A stretch of DNA of 64,000 bases from Cymodocea nodosa. Taxonomy: Eukaryota > Streptophyta > Magnoliopsida > Alismatales > Cymodoceaceae. Each line of letters begins with the position of its first letter. The first letter of the stretch is position 1. The stretch is taken from NCBI GenBank assembly GCA_036874045.1, contig CM072336.1:27355501-27419500 (forward strand), in the 5' to 3' direction. A program made the translations under genes and the position numbers. This document shows positions 11,012-22,506 of the stretch, piece after piece. The notes beneath the pieces are model-generated. The model saw only the letters and a list, made by a program, of their open reading frames with translations. It ran no database searches and was not told the origin of the DNA.

Positions 11012-14000
11012 ATGGAGGTGGATCCCAACGCTGAGGAGGCGAGAAGAGTAAAAGGGGATTTAGAGGGTGCCAAGGCGAGGAATTTGGGGTTTATGCTTCG
11101 TTCTGAAGGTGATATTTTTGTCATTTTTTCCAGTGAAAGTCTTGGGTTTTGTGTTTCTAAGGCTGAGAATGCTTAATTGCCCGATTTTGTTTCTCATGTC
11201 TTAATTTGTTGAGACATTTTACCGATAAGTTGTTTCTTGAAGTGCTTGTTCACGTGGAAATGCTTCGTGGTTTGTTTGTTGGTTTATTTTTTTATCTATA
11301 TGAGTAGCATCACTCAATTTGATTTCAACGCATCAGATTTGTATTCCAGGAAATTGGTTGTCGATATCAGAAAATGCAAAAGATCAGATAGATGTTGGCA
11401 CAGGAGAAATAACTTCTCACGTTTCTAAGTCAACCACACTGTCTGATGGATTTCAGTCTGCAATTAAACGCTGCAGTGTTTCATCCCCGGTAGGGGCTTT
11501 TGCTGTTTTAAACATGGATCATGACATCACTCAATCCCTGCAGCACAAGGATTCCAATTCTAAAGTTGCACAAGACGTTCACGCTAGTAGATTGGATGAA
11601 AAAAGGGACAATGATAGTGAACCAAAATCATATGCAACACCTGTGCTTGGTTTCGATCTTAATGTTGTAGATTCATCTCAGATGGCAGATTACAATCCAT
11701 TTCAGCCCTACAAGAAGTTGGATCAAGTGATACCTATAGATGCTTCGGAGTGTGGGAGCACGACATTCCCATTAGAGGAGAATGCTTCCTTGAAAAGGTG
11801 GAAGGCGATGAAGCAAAATGGATTCCTTTCATTAAATCATGGAGGCATACCATTACCTAAACAGCGTAGCCGACAACCAAAGAAAAGAAAAGAGGATGCA
11901 CTCAAGAAAAAGATAGAAATAGCAAGGAGGGAACAGGCTAAGAAGGTTGCCAATGTTGTAGGTCCTAGTGGCTTGCTTTCTGGACTGAATCCTGGGATCA
12001 TAAATCATGTCAGAAATAGAAAGCAGGTTCTATCCATAATTGCAGCAGTAGTGAAGTCTGAAACTCTTGAGAGGCAAAAGAACGACAAATTAAATGAAGA
12101 GGATGGGCAAAGAGATTGTAGGACAAGAGATCTGAATAAAAAACATGAATCAATTGCTTCTAGACCCCTTTTGTTTCTGCAAAAACCAAACTTTTCTTCA
12201 AGACATGTCTCACAATTTGAGACTAGTGGAACAATAAAGGATGACGAAGTGCTAGCTCAGGATAATGATGATTCTGTATTTTACGCCCCTGAACAAAGTG
12301 ATGATCTTACCTTGAAACAGTCAGCTATGTGTGGCCTGTCTTCAAAAGGTGCCAGTCAGATATCCTACGATGATAATCTGGCAAGCAAGGAAAACATAGC
12401 CTTTCTTTCTGTGAAAGGTATGGTTCTTCAGGTTTATTTGTCTTTCGATATTTTTCTTCAATGTGTGTGAAGACCCTATTTGGAAGTATTTCTGGGTGAC
12501 TTCTGGTTATCTAGTTTCCAGAGAAACTACAGATTTTGTCTGTTCATCCTGAATTAAATATCGGAGGGTATTTGAACTGTTGTTTGTTAAAGTTCCCCTT
12601 CAAAAAAGGTTTCTGTTAGAATTTTGATTTTAGTTACCTTTTTTAGTTCTACACTTCTGTGAGAAATTTTATTTTTATATGATATTTAATTTAAGAATTA
12701 TTTTAGACATTCAATTTTATGATTATATTTAGGTTCTGTTTGGTTTAGATTATAAGTGACTTGATCATGAGACCATATAAATGGTGTTAAATGATAGAAT
12801 ATAGTCATAATTTGTCTAATTTTACACAATAACCATGTAAGAGGACATCCATGATGTACCTAATCAAGCTTTTGGTCAATCATGGGATTATAGATTCAAT
12901 TATGAGTTTTCTCTCGAAAATGTTTGTATATTCTCAAGATGTACAATCCTGACTAAATATGATTATACACAACACTCTATAATTCCACAAAATCTACAAT
13001 CTTAGTTATTGTACATAATTCAAGCATCATATATTTTGAATCAAATGAGGCCTTACAATCTATTATAGGTGGTTAAAGTCTTTTATTTGTCAGATAAGTT
13101 TTTGTTCGTCAATTATAGAAGATAAATTCCACTAGACACTCTTGAAAGTTAGTTTTTGATATTTTTAAATTTTAACAAAAAACATTTTCTCTCAAAGTAG
13201 TTTCCAAAGAAGCCTTTCTTTGTATACAGACATGAATTACATAGCTGAGTTAACAATTTCTTATAGGTGCTAATGTTGCTTCCCAATGGTTGGAGCTCCT
13301 TCGTCAAGATATCAAAGGTCGTCTTGCTGGTGAGGAAATAGATGTTCCTGAAACCTACGCCTATGTTCCACTCAAATAGACTATTTTTTGCTTTACATTT
13401 CATTCATTCAAATACACAGCACTTCGGAGGAGCAGAAAGCGAGTAAGAAATGCAATTCAGACAGAATTACCTTCCTTGCTGTCAAGGGGGAACATGTTTA
13501 GCCAGGAGAACAGTACATGCAAGGTGCAGTCCACAGATATAGATGCCACACCAGAGATGCATTTGATTAGGTGGAAAGTTCTTTTTAGTCGAATGGACAA
13601 AGAACTGTCAGAAGAGGGAAAGCATCTTGTAAGTTCATGTGTAATTTTTATTCTTTGTTTTCTCAAATTCCAATATGAATTGTTTACTTCTATATAATTC
13701 CACTTTTGGTTAAATAAGTGGTGTATATTATCATAGTATAATTATTTCACTGCATATAGCTAAATTGTTCCATAGAAAACCTAGAAATGTGTTTGTAAGG
13801 AAAGGAAAAGTAAGTATATGAAACTGAAAGAATTAATAGAAGACCAAAATTATTAGTTAGAAATAGTAAGGAGATTTGAATTTATATAATTTAACAGAAG
13901 ATCTAGTAATGAATGGAAATAAATGGAGGGAAAATATTTGTGGTTGACTCCACATAATAGGATTAAGATATTGATAGCTAAACTGTGTGTTTGCCATTTG

Positions 14001-14715
14001 AAAATTGACAATAAGTATTTGATGTCACAGGAAGCCTGGTTGGAACAAGTGACAGAGATGTTGGCCCAGTGTGAAGTGAGTCTAAGTTCAGTAAATTTAG
14101 ATTGCATTGCATCTGTTGGCTCGTCAGATAACACCAGGTACATTTTGATATCCTTCAAATTTTTCCTAAGGAGGCGTATTATTTTACTTTTGTTTCTTCC
14201 GTTGATGTATCTTGGCTTACAAATCAGTTTGGCTTGCAAGGAAAGTCCCGTACATTTGCCGTTTGCATCAGTTCTTTGTTACAAGAAAAGTTTCATCCGA
14301 TGCTTTGTTATTCAATACAACTTCCCCACCAGCCGACGTAGTTGTTGGAAAGTGCACAATAATGAAAACGCTTTTTCTGTCGGACTTACCATTTGATGAT
14401 TGTTTCATGGCATGGTTATTCATTGATATCTTTCTTAACTTACAATTTTCGTTGGTAGTCCCACTGATCTAAAAATAGAATAATAAGTAATTTTGGAAAT
14501 GAAATGCTCAAAATCAGAATTTGATTCATATAAGCAAGTCATGAATATCTAAGCCCTTTGGCGTTCAAGACTATTTAACTAGCATTTCTCCTTTGCATAG
14601 CGGGTTCCAAAGAACTGGGGCATTTGATGCGGAGTCTGCTGTACGAGCTGCCGCAGCTTCTATATACTCCACCTGCACATTGGCCATGTCCAAAGAAAAC
14701 GTTCCCTGCTACTGA
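11012..14715 (+). CDS. Plant-specific basic nuclear-type protein, function unknown (6 exons)
   Basis: Exons are 11012-11108, 11350-12417, 13267-13329, 13420-13628, 14031-14137 and 14601-14715. All join in phase with GT-AG borders and give 552 residues. It begins MEVDPNAEEARRVKGDLEGA. Near residue 215 is a lysine-rich stretch (KQRSRQPKKRKEDALKKK) that could be a nuclear localisation signal, followed by GLLSGLNPGIINHVRNRKQV. The C-terminus is FDAESAVRAAAASIYSTC, then SKENVPCY. I have seen this C-terminal pattern in uncharacterised angiosperm proteins but know no function and no named domain. The protein is mostly polar and probably largely disordered. Intron 2 carries a Tourist-like MITE. An AATAAA at 15072-15077 may end the transcript. 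The gene model is solid; its role is unknown. Confidence 0.75.
12732..13052. mobile_element. Tourist-like MITE (PIF/Harbinger) with TTA duplication
   Basis: This 321-bp element begins GGTTCTGTTTGGTTTAGATT. Its right end, reverse-complemented, is GGCCTCATTTGATTCAAAAT. About 11 of 20 bases pair and nearly all mismatches are transitions. It is flanked by TTA at 12729-12731 and 13053-13055, the 3-bp duplication typical of PIF/Harbinger insertions. It lies inside intron 2 of the unknown-function gene. Confidence 0.65.
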
Positions 14716-17498
14716 TCTCACCGCAGTCAAAACTAGAGTGCCACACATTGCCACCTTCAATACTTGTGTTGCTGCCGCCGCTGCCCCTGTCAGCTCCTCT
14801 TATCCATTGCACGATACTAGGCCAACCTTTTAAACTTGCTTCATTGGCCGACTACATGCCATCGTATCATGGTTAAGTCAGCTTTTTACCTTCGGTTGAT
14901 TATTTATTTCAGGGTTAGGTTACAAAACTGCAGGACCCATCAACATACAAGTCCATGCCGTGCAAAGGAATTCCATACGGTCTAACCAGCATTGCATAAG
15001 GTTATTCAAAGCATGAACTTAGCCGGGTGATTCATGATTGTACTGAATACCTTCCATCTCTCTTTTTATGAAATAAACAGTTATGTTTGGCTCAGCTTCT
15101 TGATTTCTTTTCACCACGAACCTGCCAATGTGTGTGTTGTACTTGTGTCTTGTTACCTTGCCTATCATTTTTAAGTTATTATCATCATCTCACAGGAGCA
15201 GTCAAACTCTATTACAAATCTTATGATCATTTTAACTTGCTTTTATTGTTCATTCGATCAAATTCAGCAATTAAAACCCTACACTCAAAACAACTATCCA
15301 GCAATTAAAACCCTAACCTACAATTTAGTAGAACGAAACTTTGTCATTCATACACAAAATCGTTTCAAAGAACCCTAATTTTAGAAGCCCTAATTATAAG
15401 GCAATAACTGGAAAAAATCCAATTAGATTATGCAAACAGAAACACAGTATGTGAATGGTAATATAAGAGAAAATTGAAAGACCAAGTTCACAGGACAAGC
15501 ATTTTCACTCCCTTAAGGAGAAGCCACTGGAGTGCAGCAACAATCCCTTTAACCAGTCAATGAGTGCATACCACAAGCGAGAAATGAAGATAGAGCGCTT
15601 CCCTCTGCTAGTGAACCACCAAGCTTCCCATGATTGATGAGGTGTCGAGCACCCACCCAAAGAGCAACACGTCAAAGGACAAATAAAATAAAATGAAATG
15701 AAATGTTTTAAAACTACATTAGGTATCATAATACATAAGGACAAAATGAAAAGATTAATAAAAAAGTTAATGGCATATGTACTCATTGATATTTCTACAA
15801 TTTAGAGGTGGTCGAATACAACTTTTCAAAGAAGATAGTAATTTAAGCTTGACTAAAGAGGAAGATAGTTGACTATATTTTACCCTTAAATTTATAATCA
15901 AGATGGCAGACATTCGATTTATTTCAACTGTTACTAGTAGTATTAAAATTTACATATGTGGTTACATTTACAAAGGCAAAAAAAAATTCTATTGCATAAG
16001 AAATTGGAATCTTCTATGATGTGCAAGACACGCTGTCAGTAGAAGTTCATTTGTACTTGCGTCATAGTTGTTCATTGATATTCAATTGATCATATTCACG
16101 ATGAAAGCACTCATATCCTAAGTCATACAACTTGCTTTCTTTGCTCGATACTTTGTCAACATCTCAGGCATGCTTACTCAATTGTTGCCTGTCAATCAGG
16201 AAATTCTTAACCATCTGTACCTATCACCAATGATGTTCCAAATATGTCATCACATCTTTTGTTATAGATATGCCATAACACTCAAAATCTCGTTGATTTT
16301 CATATTTTGTTCGTCTATCAGAAGGTGTTTTCCAACCTACACCTTGTAGGTTATAGACCTACACCCCATGCAAGCTATATGAGGAGACAAGGATTGGACA
16401 ACCAATCAGCTAATCTGCTCAGGAGGAACCTCCATAAAAAGGGAGACCTTTCATGGTAGGGATTAAGAAAAACAAATCTTGAGTATAGAGACTATGCTTT
16501 CAACTTAAACCCAATCAAAAAATCCATATTAAAGTCAAACAACCCGATCTTTTTGAGCAAAATTGCACGGTGAATTCACTTTGGAAAAGAGGAACTTTAA
16601 ATTTATAAAGTTTTCCTACATAAGCTATAAAGAGGACGATTTAGCTGAAAAATATGAAAAGATAGAAGAGCCCCTTCTCCTACAATACAACATTACAATA
16701 AACAAACTGATTAAACATAAGCATTCAGTGGAACATAATGAGAAATTGAAGGTGTCTCAGTACAAATTTTAAAAAAAATGCAAATATGAATGGAAAGTTC
16801 CAAGAATGTTAGTTCATACTCTTACATGTACAAGGGAGGAAACTTACATGTATTCTATAAAATTCTCACCAATTCGCTCACTCCTCAGCATCTTGTTACT
16901 TCTCAAGAGAAGAAAATATCACTGTCATGTAGACAAGTGGAAATTGAGAGGCATCCTCTACAAAATCAAGATGTCTTTTCTATGGAAAAATTTCCTCATA
17001 ACCTTCTCTGCATGTTGTTAGTATTCTGTAGCACTTTGTTTTTATTTTGACAATGATGATTTTTCCGTTTACTAAAATTTAAATCCTGTTAAAAATTATC
17101 ATTACCATTATCATTTTCATATCTAATCAAACTATCATGGTTGGTTGTTCTGCAGCACATTATAAATGTAGAGAACTTGAAGCAAGCAATAAAATGCTGG
17201 TGTTCTCAACCATGAAAGCCCTTGCTTGAGAACTGCAGTTCATTTGATAGCATGTGGTGTCTGAACATGTGAATGTACAGCTTCTCCCAATGTGGAAATC
17301 AAAGGTGGGGAATATGAAGTATTTAGCAAGTTTAAGCACGGAATGTTTATAATTACTCCAGCAAGAAAAATGTCCCAATCAATTAATAGTGAAGGAAAGG
17401 CTACATCAAAGATTGGAGAACCTTTGGGCTCATGAAGGGTTTGGTGCTACTAAGAATTCTTTTGTACCAATTTTTGTTTCGAACATCTCCCTTCAAAC
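14716..17498. other. Intergenic, includes a telo-box-like cluster
   Basis: Bases 14716-15080 are probably 3' UTR of the upstream gene. Bases 15273-15395 contain several AAACCCTAA-type motifs (AAACCCTAC, AAACCCTAA, GAACCCTAA, AGCCCTAA). An 8-bp perfect hairpin, AACCTACA-cct-TGTAGGTT, sits near 16333. Open frames here show no family features. Bases 17160-17498 may be 3' UTR of the minus-strand PPR gene. Confidence 0.4.
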
Positions 17499-19238
17499 TT
17501 ATAGCTTTCTCTTTGGCTTTCTCTTGACAAAAACACCTTGCTTTAAGGCTGTACCATATATTTCACAGGCATTCTTTAGCCTTCCCCTTCGATTGCACTC
17601 ATCAACTAATACAGTGTAAGAAAAGGTGCTTGGCATGGTGCCTGATTTAATCATAAGGATCAAGATAAGAAAAGCATCATCAATTCTTTCCTCCTCACAA
17701 AGTACTCTTATAACAATATTGTATGTCATTATCCTTGGAGAATATCCCAGCCTTACCATTTCCATCAGATTGGTGAAAGCCTTTTCAACTTCTCTTCCAT
17801 TAGCAAGAGCTTGGACCACTAGGCAATAGGTATAAGGTGAAACATTGTACCCCATTTCCACCATCCTTTGAAAAATATCCTCAGCTTCCCCAAGTTGTTC
17901 CCCTGTAGTGATTGACTCCCTGCATATTCCTCTTAAAAGAGTGTTGATCACTCGTTCATCTACTTGAAAACCTAATCCCACCATTTCTTTGTATATACTC
18001 AAAGCTGCATGTGCTTTACCCCATCTCAGCAGACCCACTAACAAAATTGTGTAGCTGATCATATCAGGATGACAATCACTGTCTTTCATTTCTTTTAACA
18101 GATCAACCCCTTTCAAAGGTCTCCCTTGTTTGCAATAACCATTTAGTAGGGCATTGAATGTTACAATAGTTGGCTTTAGACCTATTTTCAGAGCTTCATT
18201 GAGCAACTCCACGGCTTCATCAGATCGGCCAACCTTGCAAAATCCATCCATGATTGTAGTATACGTGTAGATATCAGGTTTTATTGATGACTTCTCTATC
18301 TTTCTCAACAGCTGGAAAGCCTCTTCTATTCTACCAACGTAACACAGCCCATTAAGTAGGCAATTGTAAGTCCGAATCGAGGGTTCACACCCAACCTTAC
18401 CCATGATTTCAAAAACTTCCATTGCCTTTTGCAGCCTCCCCTTCTTGCAGAAACAATTAATCAAAACTGTGAAAGATACAACATTGGGGTGGAGTCCGTT
18501 GTTCAACATTTCATGTAAAACAAGTTTCGCACCGTCAGGTTCTTTTCTCTTGCACAGGCATTGAATGATTATTGAAAATGAAACAGAATCAGGAGATAAC
18601 CCAAAGGATGCAAGTCCGTAGAAGACATTGATTGCCAAGTCAAGCTCTTCAGCTTTCACCAGAGATATGAGTAGGTCATTAAAATCAGAAACAGAACATG
18701 GTATAGAATCAATGGAAATAGGATTTTTGATATTTTTAACGGCGAGAAACGTTCTAATATCATCAATAAGATGGCATGTGGGTGATTCTACCTTATTTCC
18801 ACCAACACCAGGATTTCCAGTATTCTTAACAACTTTTTGCATTTTGCCCATTGGTATGCCATCATTCTCCCCAGCAACAGATACCCATCCCTTAATACCA
18901 TTTTTCTCTTCAAAGACCGAATCTTTTTCATCCTGCTGAATGTCCATCCTTCTGCTGGCTAAAACCTGTTTCTGCTCTACCAAACCACCACCCTCGGAAG
19001 CACCCCTAGATATCCTTCTACGTGCTCCAACCAAACAACTATATCCATCCTTCACACCACCACCACCCTCGACCACACAGAACCCTACACCACCCCTCCT
19101 CACACCAAGACTATACCTTTCCACACCCCACACTTCGACCAAGGCACGATTTCCCGTGGGTAACCTGCAAATCCTTTCGAAACTTCCCCCTTGCACGATT
19201 CCAACCACCTTCGTATGACAACTGCAAGACGAAGCCAT
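17499..19238 (-). CDS. P-class pentatricopeptide repeat protein
   Basis: One intronless frame of 579 residues, starting MASSCSCHTKVVGIVQGG. PPR proteins bind organelle RNA one base per repeat and guide cleavage, stability, splicing or translation. Residues 183 to about 572 form 11 tandem repeats, mostly of exactly 35 residues (one near 390 has 40), with typical cores such as TYNCLLNGLCYVGRIEEA. No E, DYW or SMR domain follows, so it is P-class. The N-terminal 180 residues lack repeats and start Ser/Arg-rich with few acids, consistent with a plastid or mitochondrial transit peptide. The frame stays open upstream to an ATG at 19382 (48 extra residues); I prefer 19238 because the upstream part reads like leader sequence. 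The C-terminus is basic (KRKPKRKL). Confidence 0.85.
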   Translation of the reverse strand: MASSCSCHTKVVGIVQGGSFERICRLPTGNRALVEVWGVERYSLGVRRGGVGFCVVEGGGGVKDGYSCLVGARRRISRGASEGGGLVEQKQVLASRRMDIQQDEKDSVFEEKNGIKGWVSVAGENDGIPMGKMQKVVKNTGNPGVGGNKVESPTCHLIDDIRTFLAVKNIKNPISIDSIPCSVSDFNDLLISLVKAEELDLAINVFYGLASFGLSPDSVSFSIIIQCLCKRKEPDGAKLVLHEMLNNGLHPNVVSFTVLINCFCKKGRLQKAMEVFEIMGKVGCEPSIRTYNCLLNGLCYVGRIEEAFQLLRKIEKSSIKPDIYTYTTIMDGFCKVGRSDEAVELLNEALKIGLKPTIVTFNALLNGYCKQGRPLKGVDLLKEMKDSDCHPDMISYTILLVGLLRWGKAHAALSIYKEMVGLGFQVDERVINTLLRGICRESITTGEQLGEAEDIFQRMVEMGYNVSPYTYCLVVQALANGREVEKAFTNLMEMVRLGYSPRIMTYNIVIRVLCEEERIDDAFLILILMIKSGTMPSTFSYTVLVDECNRRGRLKNACEIYGTALKQGVFVKRKPKRKL

Positions 19239-22200
19239 TGTCTGCAGGAGGAGTGAAATTACCTCGTGCTCTTCTGCAAGTGCGGTGGTGGTTCCACACC
19301 TCCAATGGCGGAGAGGAAGCGGAAGCTGTTCGTTGGAGACGCGATTTGAGCGGATCGGCGAGGGTTGGGAGGGGAGGCGCAAGCAGGAACGAAGGCATTC
19401 GAGAAGAAACAGGGAGGAGGAGAAGCTTCAGTGGATGAATTTTGGATGTGGTCGCTTTCCGGGCTTAAAATTTTTAATAATAAAATACCGCTCCAGTTAT
19501 TTATCAATTTTTATTAATAACAAATATTTTGTCAGTAAATGTCTTTTTTCATGTAATTGTAATTTTAATTTTTAAATCAATGTATTAAAATCATAATACC
19601 CACCTCTTCCAATATTTGAATGCAAACCTTTTTTTTATGATAATAAGTATAATATTTATTTCATAAGCATATTTATTTATTTCATATTTTCCAGTGCATG
19701 ACAAGTTCAAATGTCAATAATTATTTTTTAAAATATGATTGATATAGGTGCCTTCTTGAACTTTACTTATATTTACTTTGAATACTTATATAACAAGAAT
19801 TCGTTTTTGTATGATTGAAAGTCAAAAAAAATATAAGAAATAAAAAGTATAAAATATTTAAAAATAAAAAAATCATAAAATTTAAAAAAGAAAAATAATT
19901 TGTATACACAATCAAAAGTTAAAAAAGTCAAAATTAGATAAGGAATTTGTGTCTGACAGCTTCATGTTTAGTATGTCATAATAAATCATAAAAATTCACA
20001 TAAAATTATTGTACATGTGACTTAAAATAAATAAAAAATTTATTACATCTCATATATAGAGTATAATATATTCATATATGCTTTTAAAGATTATATTATG
20101 TGTCTCAATATATTAACGAAATCATCAACTCAAGTTCTACTTTTTTTCTTTTTTTTAATCCTCTTTAGACACTCAAACATCAAGAGTATTCTTAGAAGTG
20201 ATAGAAAATAAACATTTATGGATACTCAAAGCTTGGTATATACCAAGAGTATTTATGAAAGTGGTGACATGTAAATCTAAATAGACATTCAAACAACTTG
20301 ATATACATCAAGAATATCTAAAAAGGTAAAAGCTTACAAGAGTCTTTGTTGGACCCTAATATGGTAAACTACTCCAAGTACCGCATATTTTATCTTACAA
20401 AGATTTTCAACTAATCAAAGGTACCCTAGATGGCCTCATCTACCAACTTGATTGAGAATATTGACTGAGGCAAGACTCGCAACAATGACACATGAGTTTG
20501 GTAGGTGATGCATACACCTACGATTTGCTAATATTTAAGTAGAACCAACAATATTGTCTATAGACATTATACAAGAACTTCTCAAGTGGTCACTCATTCT
20601 AATTTTACTTCTGTACAAACACAATTAACTCGAAAGTTATTATAATAGTAGATATTTGATAATAAGTGTAAATGCACCTATTTAAGTTTTACTTGATTAA
20701 TTAAAAAAATCACTAATTAAAAATAAAGGATAATAGGACTGCTAATGTTTAATATCATCGTACTCTTATAATAATAAGAAGATTTGATGTATTTTTTGTT
20801 TCTATTACATTCTATTACTCTTATCATATTCTATATTCTTCTTCGATCACCTTATTATTTTTGTCACCTCCTATACCTTGATTACCTTATTTTTTCTCCA
20901 ATGATAGAAAGTGTTGCTAACGTAAGGTAATCAACATATTAAGAAGTTTGAAAAAAAATAAGAAGTTCAAAGTAGCCTCAAAATTATAATTTAAAAATGG
21001 AAGTTAATTTTGACATTAAATGTTTACATAAAAAATTTGAACATAAGAGAATTCTTTGTCATCGCATACTTTATATTTTATAAAAAAAATAAGTAAGACA
21101 TTTACTAGACAAGTATATACTACATAAATTATTAAGTTTGAGGTATTAGAATAGTACAATTAACATACAGCTAAATTCTATAGTGAGATATGTATACAAC
21201 ATGTTATATTATATATTTCCTTATTTATTATTAATACCGGGTTGACTCCTCTTATGTTATGGAATTTATGATTTACAGTGTTTAAATTACTTGATACAAA
21301 ATAGTAAAATCAACATTTAAAGTTGCAATTATAAGAAAGATAATATTATAAAAGAAAAAGGGAAAAGATACAATCTTTAATATCTCCAAATCATATTCAT
21401 ATTAGTCTGACTAAATACTAACAATCATAACTCCCAATTTATTAATATTACGAAATTTCTTTTATAAATGACAAGAAATCATACATGTATTGACTATATT
21501 ATATCTTGGTGGGACAACTTTAAAAGAAGGATATGAACTTATGCACCAACCTTAATTGTTGACGACCTTAAAAATATAAAAGTAATGTATATATATTATG
21601 AATTTGTCTCTTTTTTTCTTTACTTGTGAAAATGCAGATAATTTTGATTAAGCAAAGATAATTTTCGAACGTGTAAATGTTTTTCGAGAGAAGAAATAAG
21701 AATAAATATTTCGTCAAATATTTTATACGAGAAAAAGTTTAAATTTTATTTTTGTAAGAATAATTTTCTTTTAAATCCCATTAAAGAAAGACCATCTAAG
21801 TCAATCATTATTATGGTCAGAACTAAGTCAGTCGTCACATTAAATCAAGCATATTTCACAGATGATTCCTTCAAAAAAAAAAAAAAAAGGTAAATTCTTT
21901 TAGGGAATAACATTTATCACTAATTATATTTTTGTCACTAACATTCTATTGTTGTCGATTCAATAGAATTGAGAAAAATTTTAATATTCTCCGCCAAACT
22001 ATATTTCAAAATAATTACGAGTCATAACTAAAAGGCAAATAATTTAATTTCGAAGCATTTTATTATTCCCCTAAAGCGGTATTTGGTACGTAATTATTAC
22101 TCTTGAAGGTTGATCAAATCTGATATTTTTAATGAAACGTTGATAACGAGGTATCTAAATAAAGATAGATATGATAAATGATAATATGCATATAGTAGGA

Positions 22201-22506
22201 TAATATATTACATTAAAATAGTAATATGCCAAAAATAATACATAAAAAATAATTATTTCCAACAACGTTTAATGGTGGCACGGTGTGTAAAATTGATCCT
22301 CCAACGGGGTAAAAATAAAGGGAGAGGAAGACTTCCTTCCGACGACTACTTTGCCGCCGCAGTTGCTTCAAGCTCCCGTATTCAAATCCCAGTCACCGCC
22401 GTGGTACTACTGTTCCTGCTTCGGATCCACAACCCTAGATCTCCCAATTCCTCCCCGCCGCGGCGATCTCGAACTCCCGGAGCATGAATCTTACCATTAC
22501 CGCCTG
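19239..22506. other. Intergenic, AT-rich with a short tandem array
   Basis: Bases 19239-19440 are the likely promoter and leader of the PPR gene. The rest is AT-rich. Bases 20166-20345 carry three related units (see the repeat entry). Nothing coding is visible at 20350-22270. Bases 22272-22506 are GC-richer and form the probable 5' UTR of the next gene. Confidence 0.45.
20166..20345. repeat. Three diverged tandem units, about 55-63 bp
   Basis: Units start near 20168, 20221 and 20284. Each contains a GACA/GATA-CTCAAA opening, then a CATCAAGAGTAT or ACCAAGAGTATTTAT core and an A-rich GTGATAG/GTGACATG tail. This may be part of a decayed retroelement, but no coding part was seen. Confidence 0.45.
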
